12,731 nt of DNA from Rhodospirillaceae bacterium. Its GTDB lineage: Bacteria; Pseudomonadota; Alphaproteobacteria; UBA9219. The notes under the pieces were generated by a model, which did not search any database, was not told where the DNA came from, and saw nothing but the letters and a program-made list of their open reading frames with translations. Positions 6,764-12,731 of the stretch are shown one piece after another; the first letter of the stretch is position 1; each line of letters opens with the position of its first letter. A program made the position numbers and the translations under genes. The stretch is from positions 251 to 12,981 of the forward strand of contig DNGD01000215.1 of the NCBI GenBank assembly GCA_003486725.1, written 5' to 3'.

Positions 6764-9700
6764 TTAAAGCGCTTCGGTCATGGCTTCTTTCAGGCATGCA
6801 AACTCGGCTTGTAGCTCGCCCATGCGGGCCTTTATGGAGTCCAGATCGCCGGCATCCGCCGTCTTTTCCATAGTATAAGCGACAGCCCGCAGGCGTTCGC
6901 CGCCAACATTTGCCGATGCGCCCTTGATTGTATGGGCCAGACGACCCGCATTTTCGGCATCTCCTGCCTCAAGATAGGCAAGAAGGCTCTCAATCTGCCG
7001 CGGCATGTCCGCCAAAAAGCTCGCGATCAATTGATGGGCCAAATCTTCTTCGCCGAAAAAGCGCACCATCATTCCCGCTTTATCAAAGACGGGCACCGTT
7101 GTTTTCTTGACGGCTGTATCAGGGAAGGGGATAACAGACGTTGGTTCTGCGACTGGTGGGGCCACCAGCTTCTTTGGCAGCCATTTTTCCAAAACAGTAA
7201 ACAACGCCTGCGGTGACACGGGTTTCGATACATAGTCATTCATTCCCGCTGCCAGATACTTTTCGCGATCGCCTTGCATGGCATGGGCGGTGATCGCGAT
7301 GATGGGGATTTGACGATAGGCGGATATTGACTCGGGATCACGTATCCGGCGCGTCGCTTCAAGCCCGTCCATGACGGGCATCTGTATGTCCATCAATACC
7401 AAATCATAGGGGTTGGCTTCAAGTGCCTTAAGCGCTTCGGCTCCGTTAAACACCGTGTCGGCCTTCAGTCCGAATTTTTTCAGGATGCCCAGCGCGGCCA
7501 CCTGATTTGTGACGTTGTCCTCTACCAGAAGGAGGTGGACTTCGCGACCGGCATAGACGTCCGCCCTCTTGTGATCGACGGTCGGTGCGAGGAGGGGATC
7601 TTCTTGCGTTTGTCCGGTTTGTTTCACAAGACGGGCGGTAAACCAGAACTCGGAGCCGCGCCCTTCCTCGCTGACCACACCGATCTCGCCGCCCATCAGA
7701 GCGGCAAGTTGTTTTGATATAGCCAGCCCCAGCCCTGTGCCGCCATATTGCCGCGTGGTTGAGGCGTCGATCTGACTGAATTTATCGAACAGCATGTCAA
7801 TTTTGTCGGCAGCAATGCCGATGCCCGTGTCTTTTACCGAAAATCGTACAAGCGCGTCCCTTTGGTTATCTTGGCTCAGCTCCACGTGAATAACAATCTC
7901 ACCGGCAGAGGTGAATTTTATCGCGTTTCCAACGAGGTTTGTGAGTATTTGGCGTAGCCGGCCAGCATCCCCGCGTAGCAGAAACGGCACGGAAGGATCG
8001 ATGGTGTAAAGAAGCTTGAGGTCTTTCTCCTCTGCGCCAAGAGCCATCGTTGCGACCAGATCGGTCATCAATTCGGGAAGGTCAACGATGCCAACATCCA
8101 ATTCAATTTTACCCGCCTCGATCTTTGAGAAGTCGAGGACATCGTTGATGACGCCCAGCAAAGATTCACCGCTTTTGTGCACAAGTTGTGCATAGTATTT
8201 TTGCTCGTCTGTCAGCTTTGTATCCAAAAGGAGTCCCGTTATGGCGATGACGCCGTTCATGGGGGTGCGGATCTCGTGACTCATGTTGGCCAGAAACTCG
8301 CTTTTGGCGATGTTCGCCGTCTCGGCGCGGACGGCCATGTTTTTCAGCGATATTTGCTGGGCGTTGATGGCCGTATCCGTGCGTCGCAAAAGGACGTAGA
8401 TAAAGCCCAAGATCAAGACCAAAAAGACGCCACAGGCAATTGCGCCCATCGTGACAAGCCTCGCAAAAGACGCTTTTTCAGCCGTTATGTCGTTCATCAC
8501 CAAGAGGTCGCCGACTTCCTGCCTTGAAACATCTTGCAAGGGGGTCACATACACACGCCATGATTTCCCCTTGGAGACAACTTCTTGCTCTATCTCGTTG
8601 TGGTCGTAGTTTTCTGACCGTTCTCTATCCAATATCGGCGTGAAGGCCTTGGGCAAATGGCCTTGAGAAGCATAAATCACGACATGATTTTCCAGCTGAT
8701 CCCAGTCGGCTTCTCTGCCAAGAAACCGCATCCCGTTTTCCCATGTTTGCCGATTTATTTTATTTTTATGGATGACCACGGCCATTTGCATGCCGGACAG
8801 CGTGTGCAATGTGTGCTGGGTGTGCTGTTTCTTCAGCGCGTCTTCGATTTCCTTGCCCAACTCGACATAGCCGATCAGCGTACCGGCTTCAAAGACGGGT
8901 TGCACAACCCTCAGCGTAAAGGTGCCCAGCGTGCCAAGCTCAATGCCCGATGTCGTTTTTCCTGTCCGCTCGGCCTCAAGAGCCGAGAAGCGCGAAATTT
9001 TGTCGCCGCGCACGTCCGGTCGATGAAGACGCAGTATCGCGACACGGTTTTTATCCAGAAAATAAAGATGCGTCAGCTTGTTTTCGCGACGCATGGAATC
9101 AAACATGGGCTGCCATAAGGCAGAAAGGCGAGTGTAATCCCCATCGCGCAGAGCCCGTCTTGTGTCGGTATCGGCGATGATTGGCTGCACGGCCATTGAG
9201 AGCCCGACGGCTTGCTGATCCAGCATCATATGTAAATCGCCGGAAACTTCGGCTGAAATGCGTTTGACCTTCTGCACCAAATGGGACTGGTATTGTTGCC
9301 AAAGAAGGACACCGGCGCCAAGCGTCAGAAAGATAACAATCGCCGCAAGGGGAGGGAGTAACCGGCGCAGAACGGGCTTGGGCGCGTCGTCCACGCTGCG
9401 TGAAATAACAAAGGCGTACACCACTGCAATCAGCAGGACAAAAAGAAGTCCGATGGGCAAGGCCGCCCGAAGAGCCACATCCCACCGCCAGACTCGTGTG
9501 TCTATGTCCATTCCCACGACGGCAAGCAAGGCGCTGTTTGCCTTCGGCGTCATTTCCCGCGCATCGCCAAGCGTAACAAGACCGGATTGAGACGGCACCG
9601 AGTCATAAACAGGGGCCAAGCCAGAGACCCACGAGCCCCAACGATCCGATATGGGGCCCGCGACGGAAGGGACGCCAGTGTCGAATGCGTCGAGATATTC

Positions 9701-10105
9701 TTTCGAAACTTCTTCATAGATTTGCCCTGGAGGCGAGTTGTCCTCGGCACCATCCGGTTTGCTGTCCACCATGAAATACACAGAGCCATCCGGCTTGCGC
9801 CCCATGAAATAAAGAAACCGGACGCGCGGATACGTTGCATGGATGCTGGCCAGCTGATCCTTTAGCACCCTGTAATCCGGACTTTGCAAATCCGCAAGCG
9901 AGCCGGAAAGAGCCTTGATCCTCTCGACATTGAGCATCTGCGCCACAGATTTGGTTTGTTCAAGAAGTTCGCGGCGCAAATCGCGCTCAGCCCACGACAC
10001 CACCCAAAGGGAAACCACAACGCCGACAAACAAAACCGTCGCAATCACTGCGCTCAGCGGCAGGTTTTTTTTCTTGTCGGGGACTTTGGTTTGGCTGTCA
10101 GTCAC
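6764..10105 (-). CDS. Hybrid sensor histidine kinase with tandem sensors, REC and HPt
   Basis: This is a 1113-residue membrane kinase of BarA-like architecture. TM1 is at 17-38. A first extracytoplasmic region (about 40-210) resembles the PDC/Cache-like segment [19 protein letters not shown]...[11 protein letters not shown]...[11 protein letters not shown]2 (211-234) and TM3 (251-270) are joined by a short basic loop. A second extracytoplasmic region (about 271-545) looks like a double-Cache domain ([23 protein letters not shown]). After TM4 (551-574) come HisKA with H610 in [12 protein letters not shown], HATPase with [15 protein letters not shown] and GGTGLGL, a receiver with D906 in [13 protein letters not shown], and HPt with H1058 in [13 protein letters not shown]. 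All phosphorelay residues are intact. The start is GTG at 10105, needed to keep the charged tail before TM1; GGGACGG upstream may be the ribosome site. No response regulator lies in the window. Ligand is unknown. Confidence 0.93.
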   Translation of the reverse strand: MTDSQTKVPDKKKNLPLSAVIATVLFVGVVVSLWVVSWAERDLRRELLEQTKSVAQMLNVERIKALSGSLADLQSPDYRVLKDQLASIHATYPRVRFLYFMGRKPDGSVYFMVDSKPDGAEDNSPPGQIYEEVSKEYLDAFDTGVPSVAGPISDRWGSWVSGLAPVYDSVPSQSGLVTLGDAREMTPKANSALLAVVGMDIDTRVWRWDVALRAALPIGLLFVLLIAVVYAFVISRSVDDAPKPVLRRLLPPLAAIVIFLTLGAGVLLWQQYQSHLVQKVKRISAEVSGDLHMMLDQQAVGLSMAVQPIIADTDTRRALRDGDYTRLSALWQPMFDSMRRENKLTHLYFLDKNRVAILRLHRPDVRGDKISRFSALEAERTGKTTSGIELGTLGTFTLRVVQPVFEAGTLIGYVELGKEIEDALKKQHTQHTLHTLSGMQMAVVIHKNKINRQTWENGMRFLGREADWDQLENHVVIYASQGHLPKAFTPILDRERSENYDHNEIEQEVVSKGKSWRVYVTPLQDVSRQEVGDLLVMNDITAEKASFARLVTMGAIACGVFLVLILGFIYVLLRRTDTAINAQQISLKNMAVRAETANIAKSEFLANMSHEIRTPMNGVIAITGLLLDTKLTDEQKYYAQLVHKSGESLLGVINDVLDFSKIEAGKIELDVGIVDLPELMTDLVATMALGAEEKDLKLLYTIDPSVPFLLRGDAGRLRQILTNLVGNAIKFTSAGEIVIHVELSQDNQRDALVRFSVKDTGIGIAADKIDMLFDKFSQIDASTTRQYGGTGLGLAISKQLAALMGGEIGVVSEEGRGSEFWFTARLVKQTGQTQEDPLLAPTVDHKRADVYAGREVHLLLVEDNVTNQVAALGILKKFGLKADTVFNGAEALKALEANPYDLVLMDIQMPVMDGLEATRRIRDPESISAYRQIPIIAITAHAMQGDREKYLAAGMNDYVSKPVSPQALFTVLEKWLPKKLVAPPVAEPTSVIPFPDTAVKKTTVPVFDKAGMMVRFFGEEDLAHQLIASFLADMPRQIESLLAYLEAGDAENAGRLAHTIKGASANVGGERLRAVAYTMEKTADAGDLDSIKARMGELQAEFACLKEAMTEAL

Positions 10106-10364
10106 AACGGGATTCCGTCCCTTTATTTATTGAAGAGCTAACAAAAAGAAGAGAGCTCGAAATTGACCCACTGTCGCCGGAGGCTTTACTGAATATAAAG
10201 CTTCACCAAAACACTAATGTTTGCCCCCTAAGATAAACTTAATAAAGCAAGGGTGAGGAACGCGCTAAAAGTTGTTTCCAGCGACAAATGCATACCGCCG
10301 TGTGTGAAACAAGAACTAGCGGGGATCATTGCCCGCGTTTATTGCCGTTTTCTCGCATTTCAGA
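10106..10364. other. AT-rich intergenic region, no gene seen
   Basis: This gap lies between the kinase start and the end of the DUF1919 remnant. I see no convincing coding frame, RNA gene or strong terminator. A weak 5-bp GCGGG/CCCGC hairpin occurs at 10319-10336 without a T-run. The kinase promoter should lie here on the minus strand, but no clear -35/-10 pair stands out. Confidence 0.5.
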
Positions 10365-11311
10365 TTAAGGCGGTGTGAGAGGGAAGGGCTTTTGGCCGTT
10401 CGCCATAGGAGAGATCGGCGTTGTGGGTGAAACAAGTAGATTTGTAGACATTGGGATCTGTATCATTCTATTTGTGGTGTCAGTGGCAGCATCGCACAAT
10501 GAATTTTGATCAGCAGGGTGCGGTGGAACAATCACATCAAGCACCGCTGTTTTTCCGGCCTCTTTATTGCCGTCCGTCATTGCGGCGCTGTGACCGACGT
10601 TGAACAGCTCATCTCCTCGCTGAGGCGCTCCTTTATTAAACCAATCTACGATATCGATATGCTTAAGCCACTCACGACAATCAATGATATTCGGAATTTC
10701 ATCAAGGTGGCGATATTCTTCAAGCCAGACCACGCTTTTAAGGTGCGGATAGGATGTTGCTGAAAACAAAATTTTGTTGGGATAAGGAAGCGCGTTAAAC
10801 CTGTGGATGATCTCTGGTGTGCAAAGATCTTGGTCAGAGCCTATTATAAAAAGACGATTGCCGCGCAAACGTTGGACTCTTTCATCCCATTTCTTTTTGG
10901 CTGATTCAAAATTTTGGCAGTGAGGGAACTGGATTTCAATATCTCCCAACAGTCCAACAGGGATATCAAAGGGGCTGTAACGTGAAGTAACGGATGGTTG
11001 CAGCTGCAACGAAAGATAATAGGGTAGATCTTCTAAAATTTTATGTAGTCTGGTGCAACGATAAGCGTGTTCATTGTTGGCGAGTTTTGTTTAAGCCCGA
11101 GATCTCTGGCCATCACGCCGCCAATGCAATTGTTGCAAAGAATGCTGATGTCGCCTTGGTTGAGTATTTTCTATCTCAACATGAAACGGCGTTGGTTCCT
11201 AAGCCAGAAGCCATCCCTGAATTCGGTTCTTAATAGTTTAAAGGCACGGATCACCTTCGGCTGTTTTCGAAACAGCGAATGGGCTCCCTTTCTCACGACA
11301 GAATAGAGCAT
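10365..11311 (-). pseudogene. DUF1919-family gene, broken by a nonsense codon and a frameshift
   Basis: Three reading pieces joined together give a DUF1919-like protein, a family associated with exopolysaccharide gene clusters. From ATG 11311, 46 residues end at TAG (11173-11171) inside RRFMLR*KILNQGDIS. The same frame continues as ISILCNNCIGGVMARDLGL...NSPTMN...APDYIKF, the family N-terminal core, until TAG at 11035. A -1 shift at the A4T4 run (11042-11035) restores LEDLPYYL, followed by FDIPVGLLGDIEIQF, FESAKKKWDERV and LPYPNKILFSATSYPHLKSVVWL, the family C-terminal core. Both lesions fall within conserved sequence. After DWFNKG, about 85 residues of low-similarity, Pro/Thr/Asn-rich tail run to TAA at 10365. 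The region is AT-rich compared with its neighbours, suggesting acquisition followed by decay. An error in the homopolymer could explain the shift, but not the separate TAG. The function of DUF1919 is poorly known. Confidence 0.78.
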
Positions 11312-11350
11312 GGCTTGCCATTATTTTTATTATTATGAACATGCGTCGCC

Positions 11351-11379
11351 AATCTAACATAAATGGCCTAAATCGTCAA
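11351..11379 (-). promoter_or_regulatory. Putative promoter upstream of the DUF1919 remnant
   Basis: On the minus strand TTGACG (11379-11374) and TAGATT (11356-11351) are 17 nt apart, a good sigma-70-like pair, ending about 40 nt before the ATG at 11311. The -35 lies inside an imperfect inverted repeat (11363-11390, outer arms ATGGC/GCCAT, inner arms TAAAT/ATTTA). Confidence 0.5.
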
Positions 11380-11571
11380 TTTATCGCCATCTAATATCGG
11401 GTTCTCTATAAACAACAAGGAAGAACACAAATAGAGCGCTGACCCATTACTGTGCAGAAAGAAAAAGCGACCGTGCAGTTATAGGCGACGAAGATTGAGC
11501 GGTGGGAAAGCGTCTTCTTTAGCGTCTTCTGCGGGATTAGCTTGGCGCTACGTGCCTTGGCTTGTGCCCGC

Positions 11572-11607
11572 CTGTTCCGCTCCTTCCTGATCCCGCTCGT
11601 CGTTATC
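11572..11607 (+). pseudogene. Possible RND permease fragment (12 codons)
   Basis: Read on the plus strand from 11572, the sequence encodes LFRSFLIPLVV(I), the same eleven residues as the RND permease at 6331-6363. Over 34 bases (11573-11606 against 6332-6365) 31 match. The three differences, plus a TTG/CTG difference just before them, leave the first eleven amino acids unchanged. Similarity stops on both sides. It may be a relic of another RND gene, or a local conversion or insertion; chance is not excluded for so short a match. Confidence 0.35.
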
Positions 11608-11613
11608 TTCGTA

Positions 11614-12081
11614 CTATTTGTCTTGCGTTTTTTTGTAATCGGCAATGGCTTCATCAAGGTCGCTCAGTTCTTCGCACCCCTGCGGGCACAGTGCTTTCAA
11701 TCTCGCTTGAAGTGCCTCGGCCTTGGGGAGATCGTTGAGCTTGAGATGCGTTTCTCCCAAATATTCCAAAGCGCCCTTGTGGTTGGGATCAAGCGCCAGT
11801 GCTTTGTCATAGCTTGTTAAGGCCGATGACATATCGCCAGCGTTGCGTTGGCTGAAACCCAGAAGATTAAACGCATCGGCATTACGAGGATCTTTGGCTG
11901 TTTGATCTTTTAAAAGCGTTATCGCTTCAGTCCAGTCCTTCTTGTCAATAGCCGCCCGCGCCGCGGCAAGGGGGTCCTGAACCTTTGGTGTCCTTGGGGT
12001 TGTATCCAGTGCCAACGTTGCTGTTGGTGCGCCGAGCAAAAAAATAACAGCCATGTACGGTAGTAAAGATAGTACGCGCAT
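11614..12081 (-). CDS. Exported tetratricopeptide-repeat protein
   Basis: This is a 155-residue protein with a signal peptide or N-terminal anchor (MRVLSLLPYMAVIFLLGAPTATLA) followed by about three TPR-like helical pairs. These are roughly residues 36-66 (DPLAAARAAIDKKDWTEAI), 68-101 (NADAFNLLGFSQRNAGDMSSAL...ALDPN) and 102-135 (HKGALEYLGETHLKLNDLPKAEA). It ends with a CPQGCEELSDLDEAI segment whose two cysteines (C132, C136) could be a disulfide or metal site in the periplasm. I chose the ATG at 12081 because GGAGG sits about 5 nt upstream; the TTG at 12093 overlaps that site. It is probably a periplasmic scaffold, but no partner is evident. The gene stands alone between the hairpin at 12165-12194 and the decayed region. 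Confidence 0.85.
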   Translation of the reverse strand: MRVLSLLPYMAVIFLLGAPTATLALDTTPRTPKVQDPLAAARAAIDKKDWTEAITLLKDQTAKDPRNADAFNLLGFSQRNAGDMSSALTSYDKALALDPNHKGALEYLGETHLKLNDLPKAEALQARLKALCPQGCEELSDLDEAIADYKKTQDK

Positions 12082-12164
12082 AACACCCTCCAAAGTTAGA
12101 GAGACGGGAACCCGAAGGAGAAGAAAGCTTGATGGATGTGTTAAATCGAAAATCCTCCGGTCTA

Positions 12165-12194
12165 AAAGGGGACGCGGTTTCTCGCGTCCCCTTT
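12165..12194 (-). terminator. Rho-independent-type terminator hairpin
   Basis: A perfect 12-bp stem (AAAGGGGACGCG / CGCGTCCCCTTT) closes a 6-nt loop at 12177-12182. Read on the minus strand it ends in four Ts and lies about 40 bp after the stop of the Ser-rich gene, so it most likely terminates that gene and separates it from the TPR gene. The plus-strand side (CTTTCTTTC) is less T-rich. Confidence 0.75.
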
Positions 12195-12234
12195 CTTTCA
12201 GCCGTTCGTAGCTCGTGTTTTGTTTTTACGAACG

Positions 12235-12731
12235 TTATTCGAAGGCAACCCGAAAGGGATTGAATTCAGCGGCGCGACCACGGGCCTCGGCCTCACGACC
12301 GCGGGCACCTTCACCCTCGGCGGCGCGACCACGAGCCTCGTTTCCAGTTCTACGCCCTGAATCGTCATTTATTGAGCGGATCGAAGAGGAGCCGATTTTA
12401 GGTGTCGTCAAAATGCCGGAGCCTCTCCTGTTTTCCATCGAGAAACGACCGCTCGACGAACGGCGACCAGAGTCTCTGACGCCCGATGAGCTATCATCCG
12501 AAAGGTCGCGCCCGGATGAACGGCGACCAGAGCCCATCCTTGATGAATTATCATCGGATGAGTCACGACCCGATCTTCCGGAAATTGAAGCCCCTGTTCG
12601 TAAGGAAACGCTGCTGGATGAATCGCTTCCGGAGCTAGCTTGAGCACTTGCGGAGCTTCCACGCGATGAGCCAGAAAGGCTGCTGGACGACGAGGAGCCG
12701 CTTCGCGATGAGCTGGAGAGGCTTGTAGATC
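12235..12731 (-). CDS. Ser/Gly/Arg-rich low-complexity protein, C-terminal part
   Basis: The minus-strand frame is open from the window edge to TAA at 12235, giving 164 residues of the C-terminus; the start lies outside. The visible part begins with a serine tract (such as SGSSSSSSLSGSSR), then Ser/Arg/Gly/Asp repeats (SGRRSS, GRDSSDDNSS, GRDLSDDSSSG). It ends with an Ala/Arg/Glu/Gly section holding two copies of EARGRAAE, and finishes EFNPFRVAFE. Serine is encoded by both the AGC and the TCN families interchangeably, which indicates selection for serine on this strand. The opposite-strand frame (12215-12643, Pro/Arg/Glu-rich) is then a shadow. The terminator hairpin follows at the right distance. 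It is probably a disordered tail or linker of a larger protein; no function can be assigned. Confidence 0.65.
   Translation of the reverse strand, partial: STSLSSSSRSGSSSSSSLSGSSRGSSASAQASSGSDSSSSVSLRTGASISGRSGRDSSDDNSSRMGSGRRSSGRDLSDDSSSGVRDSGRRSSSGRFSMENRRGSGILTTPKIGSSSIRSINDDSGRRTGNEARGRAAEGEGARGREAEARGRAAEFNPFRVAFE
12269..12340 (-). repeat. Two 21-bp direct repeats in the Ser/Arg-rich gene
   Basis: Positions 12269-12289 and 12320-12340 are identical except at one base and lie 51 bp (17 codons) apart, so they repeat in frame and encode EARGRAA twice. A second in-frame pair (12455-12472 and 12515-12532, 60 bp apart, one mismatch) encodes SGRRS. These suggest expansion by in-frame duplication. 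Confidence 0.7.

Larger units (their letters stand above)
11312..11613. other. AT-rich spacer with promoter-like element, small tandem repeat and RND-like fragment
   Basis: This roughly 300-bp gap between the DUF1919 remnant and the TPR gene holds no intact gene that I can support. It contains the promoter-like element at 11351-11379. A 12-bp imperfect tandem duplication lies at 11509-11532 (AGCGTCTTCTTT / AGCGTCTTCTGC). A 36-bp stretch at 11572-11607 encodes the same residues as part of the RND gene. Confidence 0.55.

Noticed and set aside
6760..6776. GCGCTTAAAGCGC palindrome at the convergent RND/kinase junction considered as a bidirectional terminator.
   Set aside because: The arms are separated by a single base, so no hairpin loop can form, and there is no T-tract; it lies in the last codons of the kinase.
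10319..10336. GCGGG/CCCGC hairpin considered as a terminator.
   Set aside because: It has only 5 bp, an 8-nt loop and no T-run.
11033..11044. Programmed -1 frameshifting at ATA AAA TTT TAG.
   Set aside because: The run does not form a canonical X XXY YYZ slippery heptamer (re-pairing of the A-site codon would mismatch), and a separate upstream nonsense codon already breaks the gene.
10994..11233. Plus-strand frames over the DUF1919 remnant.
   Set aside because: The minus strand carries clear DUF1919 family blocks, so these are shadows.
11406..11657. An 83-codon minus-strand frame with a basic segment (RKERNRRAQAKARSAK).
   Set aside because: It overlaps the 3' end of the TPR gene in another frame, has no ribosome site or family likeness, and ends in Cys/Leu-rich non-protein-like sequence.
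11542..11820. A plus-strand frame containing LFRSFLIPLVV as a possible small membrane protein.
   Set aside because: Apart from the RND-like stretch it runs antisense through the TPR gene and shows no ribosome site; only the 36-bp fragment is reported.
12215..12643. A 142-codon plus-strand frame rich in Pro, Arg and Glu.
   Set aside because: It is antisense to the Ser/Arg-rich frame, which is open to the window edge, shows mixed serine codon families and is followed by a correctly placed terminator. The plus frame also starts only 20 bp after the hairpin, with no clear ribosome site.
1..12731. CRISPR arrays, tRNA or rRNA genes, transposases, integrases or attachment sites.
   Set aside because: None was seen on reading both strands; the only repeats are short in-frame duplications and one 12-bp tandem.

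Overview
The window comes from a Gram-negative bacterium. It encodes a TolC-type outer-membrane channel, a periplasmic adaptor and an RND pump. The family types (ACR3, a BigR/SqrR-like ArsR repressor, a YgaP-type membrane protein, a BarA-like hybrid kinase) and the moderate-to-high GC codon use fit an alphaproteobacterium, but nothing here fixes the taxon. Genes are compact, with ATGA overlaps and convergent gaps of 9 to 25 bp. The stretch 10.1-11.5 kb is visibly more AT-rich and contains decayed sequence.

Layout. 1-656 (+): 3' part of an ACR3 arsenite efflux permease cut by the window edge. 666-2507 (-): a three-gene operon transcribed as ArsR-family repressor, small YgaP-like membrane protein, TolC-family channel. 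2508-2575: a short divergent control region centred on a 20-bp palindrome. 2576-6738 (+): periplasmic adaptor and RND permease, overlapping by 4 bp. 6764-10105 (-): a 1113-residue hybrid histidine kinase with tandem extracytoplasmic sensor regions, HisKA, HATPase, receiver and HPt domains. 10365-11311 (-): a broken DUF1919 gene with a nonsense codon and a frameshift. 11312-11613: AT-rich spacer with a promoter-like element and a 12-codon RND-like fragment. 11614-12081 (-): exported TPR protein. 12165-12194: hairpin terminator. 12235-12731 (-): C-terminal part of a Ser/Gly/Arg-rich low-complexity protein running off the window.

How the genes work together. The two divergent operons together encode a complete tripartite efflux machine (outer-membrane channel, adaptor, inner-membrane pump), its repressor and a small membrane protein. 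The repressor lacks the arsenic-binding Cys motif of classical ArsR. It has two cysteines (C32, C98) at exactly the 66-residue spacing of the persulfide-sensing dithiol of BigR/SqrR, and the YgaP-type protein beside it also belongs to sulfide-response contexts. The most interesting hypothesis is therefore a reactive-sulfur-responsive RND efflux system; its substrate is unknown. The ACR3 gene next door is convergent and probably belongs to a separate arsenic operon upstream of the window. The hybrid kinase has no partner regulator in the window, and its link to the pump is only positional.
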